Shown piece after piece: positions 10,045-18,636 of a stretch of DNA of 64,000 bases. Positions within the stretch are counted from its first letter, which is position 1. Each line of letters opens with the position of its first letter. A program made the position numbers and the translations under genes. This DNA comes from Herbinix sp. (GTDB taxonomy: Bacteria > Bacillota > Clostridia > Lachnospirales > Lachnospiraceae). The notes under the pieces were generated by a model. That model was not told the DNA's origin. It did no database searches and worked only from the letters and a program-made list of their open reading frames with translations. The DNA lies in NCBI GenBank assembly GCA_029256105.1, contig JAQSYO010000003.1:124001-188000 (forward strand). Direction: 5' to 3'.

Positions 10045-10349
10045 GTTGAAGTACAATTGGTATGTCGTTTACATTAGTAGCGTACGTGAGGTTTCATAAG
10101 GGGGTAGCTAGTATTCCTGGCAATCAATAAGACGGAAAAATCAATTGCATTAATTAGTTTATTTGTTATACTATAGTTAAGCAAAATTTATGTATATTCA
10201 TTCTCAAGAGCAATACCTATGGGAAAGAAACAGCAGTAGGAAATGATAGAAGGGTAAGAGAGATATCATTGGGAGCAAGTAAAATCAGAGGAGGATATTA
10301 AGAAACAATCCAATACATAAAATATAATTGACAGTGAGGTACTTCAGTT
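10045..10349 (+). promoter_or_regulatory. Intergenic region with a possible promoter
   Basis: No coding sequence is seen in these 305 bases. TTGCAT (10145-10150) and TATACT (10167-10172) are 16 bp apart and could be a sigma-A promoter for the glycosidase at 10350. No convincing terminator follows the permease gene, so read-through is also possible. Confidence 0.35.
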
Positions 10350-12227
10350 ATGAAAGAGCTAAAAGGGAAAAGCGTTATTATCAATGAGCACGAATTGATG
10401 CGTAGGGAAAAGTCAAACAGAGAATATCTAATGAAATTATCCAATGATAATCTTCTTATCAATTATAAATTGGAAGCAGGAAGATATTCTGGTAGAGGTC
10501 TTACAGAGGATGCACATAATGGATGGGAGTCTCCTGTCTGCCAACTTCGTGGACATTTTCTGGGGCACTGGTTATCGGCTGCGGCAATGCATTATGAAAA
10601 AACGGGTGATAGAGAACTAATTGCGAAGGCAGAAGTCATTATTGATGAGCTGGAGGAATGTCAGAAGGACAACGGAGGCCAGTGGGTAGGGCCGATTCCT
10701 GAAAAATATCTATATTGGATCGCGAATGGAAAAGCAGTCTGGGCACCACAGTATAATATTCATAAGATTTTTATGGGATTGGTGGACATGTTTCTATATG
10801 CAGGTAATCAAAAGGCACTTGATGTGGCAGATCATTTTGCTGACTGGTTTGTTGAATGGAGTGGTAAATATTCCAGGGCTAAGTTTGATGACATACTGGA
10901 TGTGGAGACAGGAGGAATGCTTGAAGTCTGGGCAGAGTTGCTTAAGAGTACAGGTAAGGAAAAGTACAATTTACTCCTAGAGCGTTATTACCGCAGCAGA
11001 CTTTTTCAACCCTTGTTGGATGGGAAAGATCCACTTACCAATATGCATGCCAATACAACCATACCGGAAGTACTTGGCTGTGCCAGAGCTTATGAGGTAA
11101 CAGGAGAAGAAAAATGGATGGAGATTGTGAAAGCATATTGGAATTGTGCCGTGACAGAGCGAGGCAGTCTAGCGACCGGTGGTCAGACAGCAGGTGAAGT
11201 TTGGATGCCAAAAATGAAGATGAAGGACCGTTTCGGGGACAAAAACCAGGAACACTGTACGGTATATAACATGATGCGTGTGGCAGAATTTTTATTTCGT
11301 CATACAGGAGACCCTACATATCTGCAATATATGGAATATAATCTTTATAATGGTATCATGGCGCAAGCATATTACCAAGAATATCACTTAACCGGTAATA
11401 AACATAACAATAAGGAAACCGGGTTATTGACTTATTTTCTACCGATGAAGGCAGGATTACATAAGGACTGGAGTGGAGAGACTGATAGCTTTTTCTGTTG
11501 TCACGGAACCATGGTTCAGGCGAATGCAGCATTTAATAGAAATATTTATTACCAAGACAAGAACGACATCTATATCTGCCAGTATTTTAATTCTGAGCTG
11601 AAGGCAACAATTGATGGAGTTGAAATTGGAATAATTCAAAGACAGGATAATATGAGCGGAAGCATGATGGATTCCTCTAATACTGCCGGAGTTCATGGTG
11701 TAAACGATATTACGTCACTTCATGAAAATATGCCGCAATACCGAAAGTATGATTATGTGGTACATTTAACTTCACAGAAGGAATTTGCGATAGATTTTCG
11801 AATTCCGGACTGGATTATGTCAGAAGCTATAATCTATGTAAATGGTACAATTCATGGTAAATCAACCGATAGCAGTATGTTTTATAAAATACTTCGTGAA
11901 TGGACTGAGGGCGACAGTGTTACTATCATATTGCCGATCGGAATCCGTTTTTTACCACTTCCGGAGGATGAGAACCTGGGAGCATTCCGTTATGGACCTG
12001 AGGTTCTGGCAGGTATTTGTGAAGAAGAGAGAATACTTATTGTAGAAAAAGGTGATGTTGCCCTCGAAGTGACGATGGAAAATGAACGTGAGTGGGGTAG
12101 TTGGCGCTACTTCTTTAAGACTGTGAACCAGAATCCGGCTATTCAACTTAGAAGAATCCGAGACATTGGATATGAACCATTTCAGGTATATTTTAGGGTT
12201 AAGAGAATACAAGCTGAAGCAAAGTAA
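10350..12227 (+). CDS. DUF1680-fold glycoside hydrolase, GH127/GH146-like
   Basis: A 625-residue enzyme of the beta-L-arabinofuranosidase superfamily (Pfam PF07944). It has an (alpha/alpha)6-barrel N-terminal half and a beta-rich C-terminal half. Family positions are visible: Glu283 in TAGEVW, Glu301 and Cys303 in QEHCTVYNM, and Cys383-Cys384 in FFCCHGT. These correspond to the zinc-cysteine active site of GH127 and GH146. The CCHG block resembles the GH146-type CCxG more than the CxCCPPN of GH127, so the two DUF1680 enzymes in this locus probably cleave different arabinofuranosides. No signal peptide is present. An AraC gene follows after 47 nt, likely in the same transcript. Confidence 0.8.
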   Translation: MKELKGKSVIINEHELMRREKSNREYLMKLSNDNLLINYKLEAGRYSGRGLTEDAHNGWESPVCQLRGHFLGHWLSAAAMHYEKTGDRELIAKAEVIIDELEECQKDNGGQWVGPIPEKYLYWIANGKAVWAPQYNIHKIFMGLVDMFLYAGNQKALDVADHFADWFVEWSGKYSRAKFDDILDVETGGMLEVWAELLKSTGKEKYNLLLERYYRSRLFQPLLDGKDPLTNMHANTTIPEVLGCARAYEVTGEEKWMEIVKAYWNCAVTERGSLATGGQTAGEVWMPKMKMKDRFGDKNQEHCTVYNMMRVAEFLFRHTGDPTYLQYMEYNLYNGIMAQAYYQEYHLTGNKHNNKETGLLTYFLPMKAGLHKDWSGETDSFFCCHGTMVQANAAFNRNIYYQDKNDIYICQYFNSELKATIDGVEIGIIQRQDNMSGSMMDSSNTAGVHGVNDITSLHENMPQYRKYDYVVHLTSQKEFAIDFRIPDWIMSEAIIYVNGTIHGKSTDSSMFYKILREWTEGDSVTIILPIGIRFLPLPEDENLGAFRYGPEVLAGICEEERILIVEKGDVALEVTMENEREWGSWRYFFKTVNQNPAIQLRRIRDIGYEPFQVYFRVKRIQAEAK

Positions 12228-12274
12228 ATGCATCACTGTATCGTTTATTAGAGGAAGGGATAAGGATACGAATC

Positions 12275-13099
12275 ATGAAACCGGCTCAATACTATATCAA
12301 CGAAGATCTGATCTGTATAGATAATGGGTATAAGCCCCCCAATTTGCACAAATGGGGTCCGGGTGAACGTGATATTTATGCTCTGCATTACGTTATAAAC
12401 GGAAAAGGTTATTTTAAATCGAATAATGTTACGTATACTCTATGTGCTGGTGAAAGTTTTATTATTTTTCCTCATATGGAGGTTAATTATTATCCGGATT
12501 CTCAAAATCCATGGGAATATATTTGGATTGATTTTAAAGGTGACGAGGCTATACACCTGTTGTCAATGACGGAACTAACATATCATACCCCAGTAGTTGG
12601 TGTATCACCGGAAAATCTGGAGCCGTTATTCCAAAGTATCGTAGTGGAGGGGCATAAACCCTTCGAAAAAGAGCGATCCATTGCAAAACTGCGCCTATTG
12701 CTGTCATATTACATGGAGTATTATCCCAAAGCAGATACCATTCCCAAGGCAGATTATGTAGTATCAGCTAAGGAATTTATCGAAAACAACTATTGGAAGT
12801 CCACACTGACAGTCTCGGATATAGCTGATTTTGTCAAAATTGAGAGGACCTATTTGTTCCGATTATTCAAAGAAGCAACCGGCATGTCAATCATAACCTA
12901 TCTTACCTCCTTTCGGATTCGACGTGCATGTACCTTGTTAAAATCCTCGGAATTATCAATAAAAGCAGTTGCCTGCTCTGTAGGCTATGAGGACCAGCTG
13001 TACTTTTCAAAAGTGTTTAAGAAGGTAACCTCATATACTCCGTCGGAATATAGTAGGAAGAAAAAGCACCTTTCCGGGTTATTAGATAAAGTCCGTTGA
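12275..13099 (+). CDS. AraC-family transcriptional regulator
   Basis: A 274-residue regulator with an N-terminal cupin sensor (LHYVINGKGYF, then the PHMEVNYYPD block) and a C-terminal AraC double helix-turn-helix. The latter shows LTVSDIADFVKIERTYLFRLF, a second helix pair at LSIKAVACSVGYEDQLYF, and YTPSEYSRKK at the end. It lies 47 nt after the DUF1680 glycosidase and probably controls it or the importer. Transcription meets the minus-strand genes at a terminator immediately downstream. Confidence 0.88.
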   Translation: MKPAQYYINEDLICIDNGYKPPNLHKWGPGERDIYALHYVINGKGYFKSNNVTYTLCAGESFIIFPHMEVNYYPDSQNPWEYIWIDFKGDEAIHLLSMTELTYHTPVVGVSPENLEPLFQSIVVEGHKPFEKERSIAKLRLLLSYYMEYYPKADTIPKADYVVSAKEFIENNYWKSTLTVSDIADFVKIERTYLFRLFKEATGMSIITYLTSFRIRRACTLLKSSELSIKAVACSVGYEDQLYFSKVFKKVTSYTPSEYSRKKKHLSGLLDKVR

Positions 13100-13104
13100 T
13101 TCAT

Positions 13105-13144
13105 TAAAAAAGGAACTGTCAAAATGCAATTTTGACAGTTCCTT
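13105..13144 (-). terminator. Rho-independent terminator
   Basis: A perfect 15-bp stem (AAGGAACTGTCAAAA at 13110-13124 with its complement at 13130-13144) has a 5-nt loop. Read on the minus strand it ends in a run of T, placing it 10 nt after the stop of the 67-residue zinc-ribbon gene. It may also stop the plus-strand AraC transcript, but the T-run on that side is poor. Confidence 0.85.
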
Positions 13145-13154
13145 AACAATAATA

Positions 13155-13358
13155 TTAGCGAAACAAGGTACAATTACCTGATTCTCTGAAGTATCTAATC
13201 CGTTCCTCAATCGGTCCACGTCCGCATTTTAACTTTGCGCCAAGGCAATCTATGCATAAAAAGTCTTCTGCATTTCTCGATACCAGTTTTAGATAAATAG
13301 CGATAGCGTCACCTGTCAGAGGTGAGTTGCATTCTCGGCATGTTTTATTGTTCCCCAT
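13155..13358 (-). CDS. Small zinc-ribbon-like protein, function unknown
   Basis: A 67-residue protein with paired cysteines CREC (7, 10) and CIDC (35, 38), plus Cys45 and Cys63. The two CxxC knuckles 25 residues apart suit a zinc ribbon. Its ATG directly abuts the TAA of the upstream GH27 gene (TAAATG). No good ribosome site precedes it, so translation is probably coupled to GH27. A strong terminator follows within 11 nt, so the two genes share one transcript. I do not recognise a named family. It could be a small regulator, a metal-dependent assembly protein or an unknown domain. Coupling and cysteine pattern argue that it is real. Confidence 0.62.
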   Translation of the reverse strand: MGNNKTCRECNSPLTGDAIAIYLKLVSRNAEDFLCIDCLGAKLKCGRGPIEERIRYFRESGNCTLFR

Positions 13359-14522
13359 TTAGTTCACGAGCTTTGCACGAACAATCACGCAGTCATGTGA
13401 CGGTACTACAGGAGCATATCGTTCTTTGAAAACTCCTATTTCCTTATGTTCCCAACAGTCATACATGGATAAGGATATTCCAGAAGCATAAGGAAGACCT
13501 ATGTCCCAAAACTGTAAAGATAATTCTCTTTGCGTATCACTCAGATTAAAAAAGCCGATAATAATATCTCCATCCGTTAGTACTTTTACCAACATAAATA
13601 CATCCTCGGTATGAAACCACTGCGGTTCCGGTTTAATGCGATACGCTCCGCGGCATTCTATATCCTGATTTATTTCAATAATATCACGATTCATCAGAAT
13701 ATCCTTCGTAGCCTGGTTAGCGTTTCTGATATCACAGCCGATCATAAGTGGGGATCCCATTATGCTCCATAGAGAAAAATGTGATTTATATTCGTTGTCA
13801 CTGCAACCGCCTATTTTGCTTCCAATAAAATCACTATTACTTCCGCCATACATCCCTACGACCAACATATCCATATCGTTATGACAAAAGGAACCCGTAT
13901 AACATTCCTTATCAAGCTGTGATAATGTTAAACTCTTGATGGAATCCCAATTGTCCTGGATATCACCTGTGGAGCGGTACAAATGCGCACCTGATTCTCG
14001 AATCCATTGGTATACATTATCCTCGCCCCAATTGCAAGCAGAAAACAAGATATCTCGCCCACAGTTTTTAAGTGCCAGACTCATTCTCTTATATAGTAAT
14101 TCCCCTGAAATGTTCCTTGGTTTAAAGCAGTAGTCATACTTTAAATAGTCCACACCCCATTCTGCAAAAAGCTTCGCATCTTGAAATTCGTGTTCAAAGC
14201 TTCCCGGATATCCAGCACAGGTATGAGTTCCTGCACAAGAATACATTCCAAACTTCAGCCCCTTCGCATGAATATAATCGGCCAGTGCCTTCATCCCACT
14301 TGGAAATTTCTCGGGATCTGCGATAAGATTTCCATCCTTGTCTCTTTGCTTTAAACTCCAGCAGTCATCAATAACGATATATTCATAACCGGCATCCTTA
14401 TAACCCTCGGTAAGAAATGTATCCGCAACATTACGGATAAGTTGTTCGTTAATATCCCAAGTAAATGTGTTCCATGAATTCCACCCCATGGCAGGTGTTA
14501 TGCCCAACTGGTTTTTCTCCAT
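13359..14522 (-). CDS. GH27 alpha-galactosidase (or beta-L-arabinopyranosidase)
   Basis: A 387-residue retaining glycosidase of clan GH-D. The start MGWNSWNTF region, IDDCW, the nucleophile Asp130 in YLKYDYC and the acid/base Asp187 in RSTGDIQD all match GH27. The ATG at 14522 is preferred over one at 14534 because GGAG lies seven bases before it. There is no signal peptide, so the enzyme is cytoplasmic. Most GH27 members release alpha-galactose; some release beta-L-arabinopyranose. Both are possible beside arabinose enzymes, but the downstream tagatose-pathway-like genes favour galactose. The zinc-ribbon gene follows without a gap. Confidence 0.9.
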   Translation of the reverse strand: MEKNQLGITPAMGWNSWNTFTWDINEQLIRNVADTFLTEGYKDAGYEYIVIDDCWSLKQRDKDGNLIADPEKFPSGMKALADYIHAKGLKFGMYSCAGTHTCAGYPGSFEHEFQDAKLFAEWGVDYLKYDYCFKPRNISGELLYKRMSLALKNCGRDILFSACNWGEDNVYQWIRESGAHLYRSTGDIQDNWDSIKSLTLSQLDKECYTGSFCHNDMDMLVVGMYGGSNSDFIGSKIGGCSDNEYKSHFSLWSIMGSPLMIGCDIRNANQATKDILMNRDIIEINQDIECRGAYRIKPEPQWFHTEDVFMLVKVLTDGDIIIGFFNLSDTQRELSLQFWDIGLPYASGISLSMYDCWEHKEIGVFKERYAPVVPSHDCVIVRAKLVN

Positions 14523-14534
14523 ACTAGTCTCCAT

Positions 14535-14968
14535 TCGAAAATATATTTGTGAATTCCATACAGTAACACTGAATTCCGGTTAACAACATATAGTATAAAT
14601 GTTGTATCATAATAAAATTTAAACATATATCATTGCTTTTACATATAGTTTTACGTTGCTTTTATATGAAAATTTATTGTATAAGAGTATGTTAAATACT
14701 CAACGGATAATTATAATTTAGCAATAAGGAATTTTACGACGAAAGTCAAGAAGCTGCTCGATATTGTGATGGAATTTGTTGTAGTTCAGATAAAGATTCA
14801 ATATGGAATCACCTCATTAATAAAAAAGACTCAAAAATAAAAGATGTAAGAGCTTTTATAATATCGAATGAAACAACATCATAAAACTCTTACATCTTTA
14901 CTTTTCTTTCAAATCAAGCATACAGGTAAGAAGGTATTCATAATAAGCATATTGTAAGCAATATTCTT
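14535..14968. other. Intergenic region with a hairpin and a startless open stretch
   Basis: 434 bases between GH27 and the FucU gene. A plus-strand frame is open from 14717 to 14884 but has no start codon and no recognisable product, so it is at most a relic. The right half holds the terminator hairpin described separately. The AT-rich part next to GH27 (14580-14700) should contain its promoter, but no clear -35/-10 pair stood out. Confidence 0.4.
14840..14899 (-). terminator. Large hairpin after fucU, probable terminator
   Basis: AAAGATGTAAGAG plus TTTTAT (from 14840) pairs with ATAAAA plus CTCTTACATCTTT (to 14899), about 19 bp with one bulged base, around a 21-nt loop. On the minus strand it is followed by TATTTTTGAG and more T. 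It lies 70 nt beyond the FucU stop. Confidence 0.6.
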
Positions 14969-15406
14969 TTATTGAAGTACTACACCTTTTTTTAAGATAA
15001 TATTAGCGTAGATAGCAGCTTCTCCCGTCATAATTACTACGGTTGATTTTTCCTTCGTCTTTTCGTAAAATTTCCATTTGTCTATTTCTTCAAAACAATC
15101 AGCACCTCTATGATCATACTTTGCTACAATTTCCTTGTAAGTATCCCAAATTGGAGTTTTTGCAGTATCTCCTTGTACAACACCCATAAGGGTAACTGGC
15201 TTTTCTACATAAGTATCGAGTGGAAACACCTGAAGAATAGCATCTAAAATTTCAGGTACACCATGTCCGTCCATGCGAATAACTTTACTACCATAGGTAT
15301 GCCCCGGAAAGTTTCCGTCTCCAATCGTAAGCTCATCTGTGTGACCCATTTCACATAATACCTTTAATAGTTCTGGGGATAAAATTGGCGGTATTCCCTT
15401 TAACAT
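14969..15406 (-). CDS. fucU: RbsD/FucU-family sugar mutarotase
   Basis: A 145-residue cytoplasmic protein that speeds anomer exchange of a sugar. The catalytic-site His in MGHTDELTIGDGNFPG, the PVTLMGVV strand and the C-terminal YANIILKKGV are hallmarks of the FucU branch. Length matches the family (about 140). The start is set by GGAGGATT before the ATG. It has its own promoter (15461-15489), followed by an operator-like palindrome also found in front of the class II aldolase gene, so both are probably controlled by the LacI protein at 17590. The sugar could be L-fucose, galactose or another hexose; the locus favours galactose. Confidence 0.85.
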   Translation of the reverse strand: MLKGIPPILSPELLKVLCEMGHTDELTIGDGNFPGHTYGSKVIRMDGHGVPEILDAILQVFPLDTYVEKPVTLMGVVQGDTAKTPIWDTYKEIVAKYDHRGADCFEEIDKWKFYEKTKEKSTVVIMTGEAAIYANIILKKGVVLQ

Positions 15407-15431
15407 AATAATAATCCTCCGAATACAAATT

Positions 15432-15451
15432 CAGAAACGGAAACGTTTCTG
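15432..15451 (-). promoter_or_regulatory. Predicted LacI-family operator in front of fucU
   Basis: The palindrome GAAACGTTTC (15440-15449) is preceded on the plus strand by another GAAAC (15434). The same 16-bp pattern, GAAAC-R-GAAACGTTTC, occurs at 16650-16665. It lies nine bases downstream of the -10 box, where a repressor would block RNA polymerase. It is assigned to the LacI protein at 17590 by inference. Confidence 0.7.
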
Positions 15452-15460
15452 TTATAGAAT

Positions 15461-15489
15461 ATAATATAAGCAATAAGTAAGTATGTCAA
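15461..15489 (-). promoter_or_regulatory. Promoter of fucU
   Basis: On the minus strand TTGACA (15489-15484) and TATTAT (15466-15461) are separated by exactly 17 bp. This is a near-consensus sigma-A promoter between the epimerase stop codon and fucU, so fucU can be transcribed separately from the epimerase. Confidence 0.75.
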
Positions 15490-15496
15490 TATGAAA

Positions 15497-16378
15497 CTAT
15501 AATAGGGTAATATCAAAAGAATGTATTGCTGATTGATTTGGTGGTAGGATGGTAACCCCTCTTTTTTCTTCAAATATATCTGATTCATCATTACAGGTGG
15601 AAATTCCGGACCAAGGCTCCAAAGCGACAAAGGGTCCGTTATTTGGACTAGACCAAAGAATAAAATAAGGAAAATCTGCAAAATCCATCTTGATTCCTTT
15701 TCCTGTTACCGGATTTCTAAGCTTCACCGAACGTGATTCTAATTGATCGAAAATCAATGCATCCACGTTGAAATAGCTGTGTTTTAGTGGAAGAGCCGCT
15801 TCATTATCTAGAACGGAAAGGCGGTTATTCAAATTCACTAAGCCGGTAGAGGGTATTGATTCAGGACATGCAGCAACTTCTGGCATCTCAAATTCGAGAA
15901 CATAATCGTCAAAGTTTTCACCAGGTAGAAGTGGACAATTAAAACCGGGGTGCCCTCCAATAAAATATGGCATTGGAATAGAATTGCGGTTATATACCTG
16001 ATAGGAAGTAGTAATTGTTTTCTCAATTAGGGTGTAAGTTATCTGCAACTCAAAGTCAAATGGATAACTGGATTTTAATTCTTCATTGGAACAAATGGAA
16101 AAGCTGATAGAATTTGTCGTTTGTCCAAGATATGAAAATTCTAATTTTCTTACGAGTCCATGGCGTTCCATAAAACAAGTCATCCCATCTCCGATGGTGG
16201 CTTTTTTGTCGCGCAGACTCCCACAGATGGGAAACATAACAGGCGCTTGTCCGGACCAATAGGCTGCATCACCTTGCCATAGATATTCTATTTTGTCTAC
16301 ATCTTTAATCGAAACGATTCCGGCGCCTTTCGTATCAAACTTTACCACAACCTGATTATTTTCTAGTAAATATTGCAT
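15497..16378 (-). CDS. Aldose 1-epimerase family protein (LacX/GalM-like)
   Basis: A 293-residue galactose mutarotase-fold protein. MFPICGSLRD near the N-terminus, the GGHPGFNCPL segment with its catalytic His, and the C-terminal WSSPNNGPFVALEPWSG with the likely catalytic Glu fit the LacX-like branch of aldose 1-epimerases. The ATG at 16378 is preferred to a GTG nine bases upstream because GAGGTGG lies just before it. It should interconvert anomers of an aldose or sugar phosphate in the cytoplasm. It is divergent from the aldolase gene and upstream of fucU, so two mutarotase families are present side by side. Confidence 0.85.
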   Translation of the reverse strand: MQYLLENNQVVVKFDTKGAGIVSIKDVDKIEYLWQGDAAYWSGQAPVMFPICGSLRDKKATIGDGMTCFMERHGLVRKLEFSYLGQTTNSISFSICSNEELKSSYPFDFELQITYTLIEKTITTSYQVYNRNSIPMPYFIGGHPGFNCPLLPGENFDDYVLEFEMPEVAACPESIPSTGLVNLNNRLSVLDNEAALPLKHSYFNVDALIFDQLESRSVKLRNPVTGKGIKMDFADFPYFILWSSPNNGPFVALEPWSGISTCNDESDIFEEKRGVTILPPNQSAIHSFDITLL

Positions 16379-16612
16379 TGTATCCACCTCAGTCTTTTAG
16401 ATTATTATTTATTGTTTCTTATGTAACTATTGAGTTTCCTTGAAAGATTCGTTAGAATTTCGAGTTAGTTAGCACCGAAATCTGCGTTTCATAGCATGTT
16501 TTTTAGAGGATAGTTCAGAGGAACCTCTAGGAATAATAGTCCTTTTTATAATAGTAACTTTCTATTTGTTAGTCAATAGAGAAGTTAATGAATAAATAAT
16601 TTTGTTTTATAA

Positions 16613-16641
16613 TTGACAAGAATGATAAATTATATTATTAT
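16613..16641 (+). promoter_or_regulatory. Promoter of the class II aldolase gene
   Basis: TTGACA (16613-16618) and TATTAT (16636-16641) are 17 bp apart. The boxes and spacing are identical to those of the fucU promoter. The first start codon lies 50 nt downstream, leaving room for the operator at 16650. Confidence 0.78.
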
Positions 16642-16649
16642 TTAATTAT

Positions 16650-16665
16650 GAAACAGAAACGTTTC
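16650..16665 (+). promoter_or_regulatory. Predicted LacI-family operator in front of the aldolase gene
   Basis: GAAACAGAAACGTTTC contains the perfect palindrome GAAACGTTTC (16656-16665) and an extra upstream GAAAC. It sits eight bases after the -10 box, over the expected transcription start. The LacI-type repressor is encoded two genes' breadth downstream, at 17590. Confidence 0.72.
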
Positions 16666-16690
16666 GGATATGTTAAAGGAGGAAAATAAT

Positions 16691-17545
16691 ATGCCATTGG
16701 TTACATCAGAAAAGATGCTATTAGATGCTCAAAAGGGTGGATATGCGGTTGGAGCATTTAATGTCGAGAATATGGAGATGGTGAAAGCGGTAATAGCAGC
16801 GGCACAGGAGTTAAATGCTCCCGTTATGCTTCAGACGACACCTTCTACCGTCAAATACGGTACTTTGGAGACATTTGCTGCAATTGTAACTGCAGAAGCG
16901 AAGAAAGCAACGATTTCGGTAGCCTTACACCTGGATCATGGCAGCAGTTTCGATCTTGCGGTGAGTGCCATCAAGGAAGGCTATACTTCAATCATGATTG
17001 ATGGATCACATGAAACCTTTGAGGAAAATATTAAGCTTAGTAAAAAAGTAGTGGAAGCAGCAAAACCATATAACATACCTGTAGAAGCGGAGCTTGGTAA
17101 AGTTGGCGGTAAGGAAGATGATTTAGTCGCAGTTGCGGATACCAATACTGATCCGATGGAAGCGAAAGAATTTGTAGAAAGAACCGGAATTACTTCACTT
17201 GCAGTGGCAATTGGTACTGCTCATGGTTTTTATAATGGTATTCCGGTACTTGATAAAGCAAGACTTTCTGAAATCAAAAAGGTAGTATCGATTCCACTGG
17301 TATTACACGGTGCTTCCGGTTTAAGTGATGAAGATGTAAAGGACTGCGTAAGCCGGGGAATTTGTAAAGTGAATTTTGCTACTGAACTCCGAGTTGCTTA
17401 TACGGACGGAATGAAAGAAGTGCTAAAAGAAAAGCCGGATACCTTTGATCCAAAAACGTTAGGAAAAGCAGGTATGGACAAGGTGAAAGAATTAGTTAAA
17501 AACCGTATTTTAGTTTGCGGATGTGATAATAAAGTGTTAAAATAA
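16691..17545 (+). CDS. Class II aldolase, tagatose/fructose-bisphosphate type
   Basis: A 284-residue zinc aldolase, the same length as GatY. Asp82-His83 in LHLDHG, His178 in GTAHG and His206 in LHGASG correspond to the catalytic and zinc residues of the family. It cleaves tagatose-1,6- or fructose-1,6-bisphosphate to dihydroxyacetone phosphate and glyceraldehyde-3-phosphate. The ATG at 16691 follows AAAGGAGG at good spacing; an upstream ATG at 16670 has no ribosome site. The neighbouring GatD-like dehydrogenase and PfkB kinase favour tagatose-bisphosphate. No GatZ-type partner is visible, so it may act alone or serve fructose-bisphosphate. Confidence 0.88.
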   Translation: MPLVTSEKMLLDAQKGGYAVGAFNVENMEMVKAVIAAAQELNAPVMLQTTPSTVKYGTLETFAAIVTAEAKKATISVALHLDHGSSFDLAVSAIKEGYTSIMIDGSHETFEENIKLSKKVVEAAKPYNIPVEAELGKVGGKEDDLVAVADTNTDPMEAKEFVERTGITSLAVAIGTAHGFYNGIPVLDKARLSEIKKVVSIPLVLHGASGLSDEDVKDCVSRGICKVNFATELRVAYTDGMKEVLKEKPDTFDPKTLGKAGMDKVKELVKNRILVCGCDNKVLK

Positions 17546-17589
17546 TCAAAAATCATTTAATTATTTTAATGAAGGCGGGTTGAATCATA

Positions 17590-18600
17590 TTGGCATCTAC
17601 AATTAAAGATATAGCAAAGCTAACAGGACTGGGGCTCGCAACAATTTCCTCTTATATAAACGGTGGCAACGTTCGCGAAGGAAACAGAGAAAAAATAGAA
17701 GCAGCAATTAAGGATTTAAATTTTGAGGTGAATGAGGTAGCCCGTGGTCTAAAAACCAACAAGACGAAAACCATAGGGGTAGTGATTCCGGAATTAAATA
17801 ATAATTTCTGTACTGAAATTATTACTGCCATGGAGGATATTTTACGAAATCATGGCTATGCAACCATTGTTTGCGATTGTAGGACGAACAAGGAGTTAGA
17901 GAAAAATGCTGTTGATTTTCTATATCGGAAAAGAGTGGATGGAATTATAAATATGCCGGTTAATTCGGATGGTTCCCATTTAAGCAGCTTTTACAAGGCA
18001 AAAAAACCGATTGTAATGATTGACCGCAAAATAAATGGAATTGACTGTGACTATGTTTTGGTAGATAATCTAACCGCTGTAAAGAATGCAATACAGAAAT
18101 TAATTGATAATGGGCATACAAGAATTGGCATGATTGGCGGACCTGAGGATATATTTACAGCACAGGAAAGAATGCTTGGATATAAGCTTGCCTTAATGGA
18201 AGCGGGAATTGTTCCGGAAGAAAGACTGTTTGAACATGGAGATTATACCATTAACGGCGGAGTTAGGTGCTTGGAAAGTCTGGTTAAAAGTAACAAAGAC
18301 ATGACGGCAGTATTTGTGGCGAATTATGAAATGACCATGGGGGCTTTGATAGGGATGAATGAACTGGGTGTCAAAATTCCAGAAGAGCTTTCCGTTATCG
18401 GTTTTGATAATGCAGAATTTGCAAGAGCATGTAAACCGAGGCTAACGATTGTAACACAACCACTAGAGGAAATTGGAAAGAAAGTTGCTGAATTAATTTT
18501 AAAACGAATTGAAGAAAATGAATGTGGAAATGAACGGGATTATCAAATATTAAAATTACAGACAAAGATCCTGGAAGGCAATTCTATAAGAAAATTGTAA
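17590..18600 (+). CDS. LacI-family transcriptional repressor
   Basis: A 336-residue regulator starting with TTG behind AAGGCGGG. The N-terminus STIKDIAKLTGLGLATISSYING is the LacI helix-turn-helix, followed by the hinge and a periplasmic-binding-fold sensor domain with VIGFDNAEFARACKPRLT and TVTQPL-like (TIVTQPLEEIG) signatures. It lies between the aldolase and kinase genes. The repeated GAAACGTTTC palindromes at the aldolase and fucU promoters are the best candidate binding sites. A related element at 18637 could also be bound. The inducer is probably an intermediate of the galactose or alditol route. Confidence 0.9.
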   Translation: MASTIKDIAKLTGLGLATISSYINGGNVREGNREKIEAAIKDLNFEVNEVARGLKTNKTKTIGVVIPELNNNFCTEIITAMEDILRNHGYATIVCDCRTNKELEKNAVDFLYRKRVDGIINMPVNSDGSHLSSFYKAKKPIVMIDRKINGIDCDYVLVDNLTAVKNAIQKLIDNGHTRIGMIGGPEDIFTAQERMLGYKLALMEAGIVPEERLFEHGDYTINGGVRCLESLVKSNKDMTAVFVANYEMTMGALIGMNELGVKIPEELSVIGFDNAEFARACKPRLTIVTQPLEEIGKKVAELILKRIEENECGNERDYQILKLQTKILEGNSIRKL

Positions 18601-18636
18601 GAGTATAGGTTTTGGTGGATGAAAACTTATTAAAGT

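Noticed and set aside
14717-14884. 56-codon open stretch on the plus strand
   Set aside because: No start codon, no ribosome site, no recognised product, and it ends inside the terminator hairpin.
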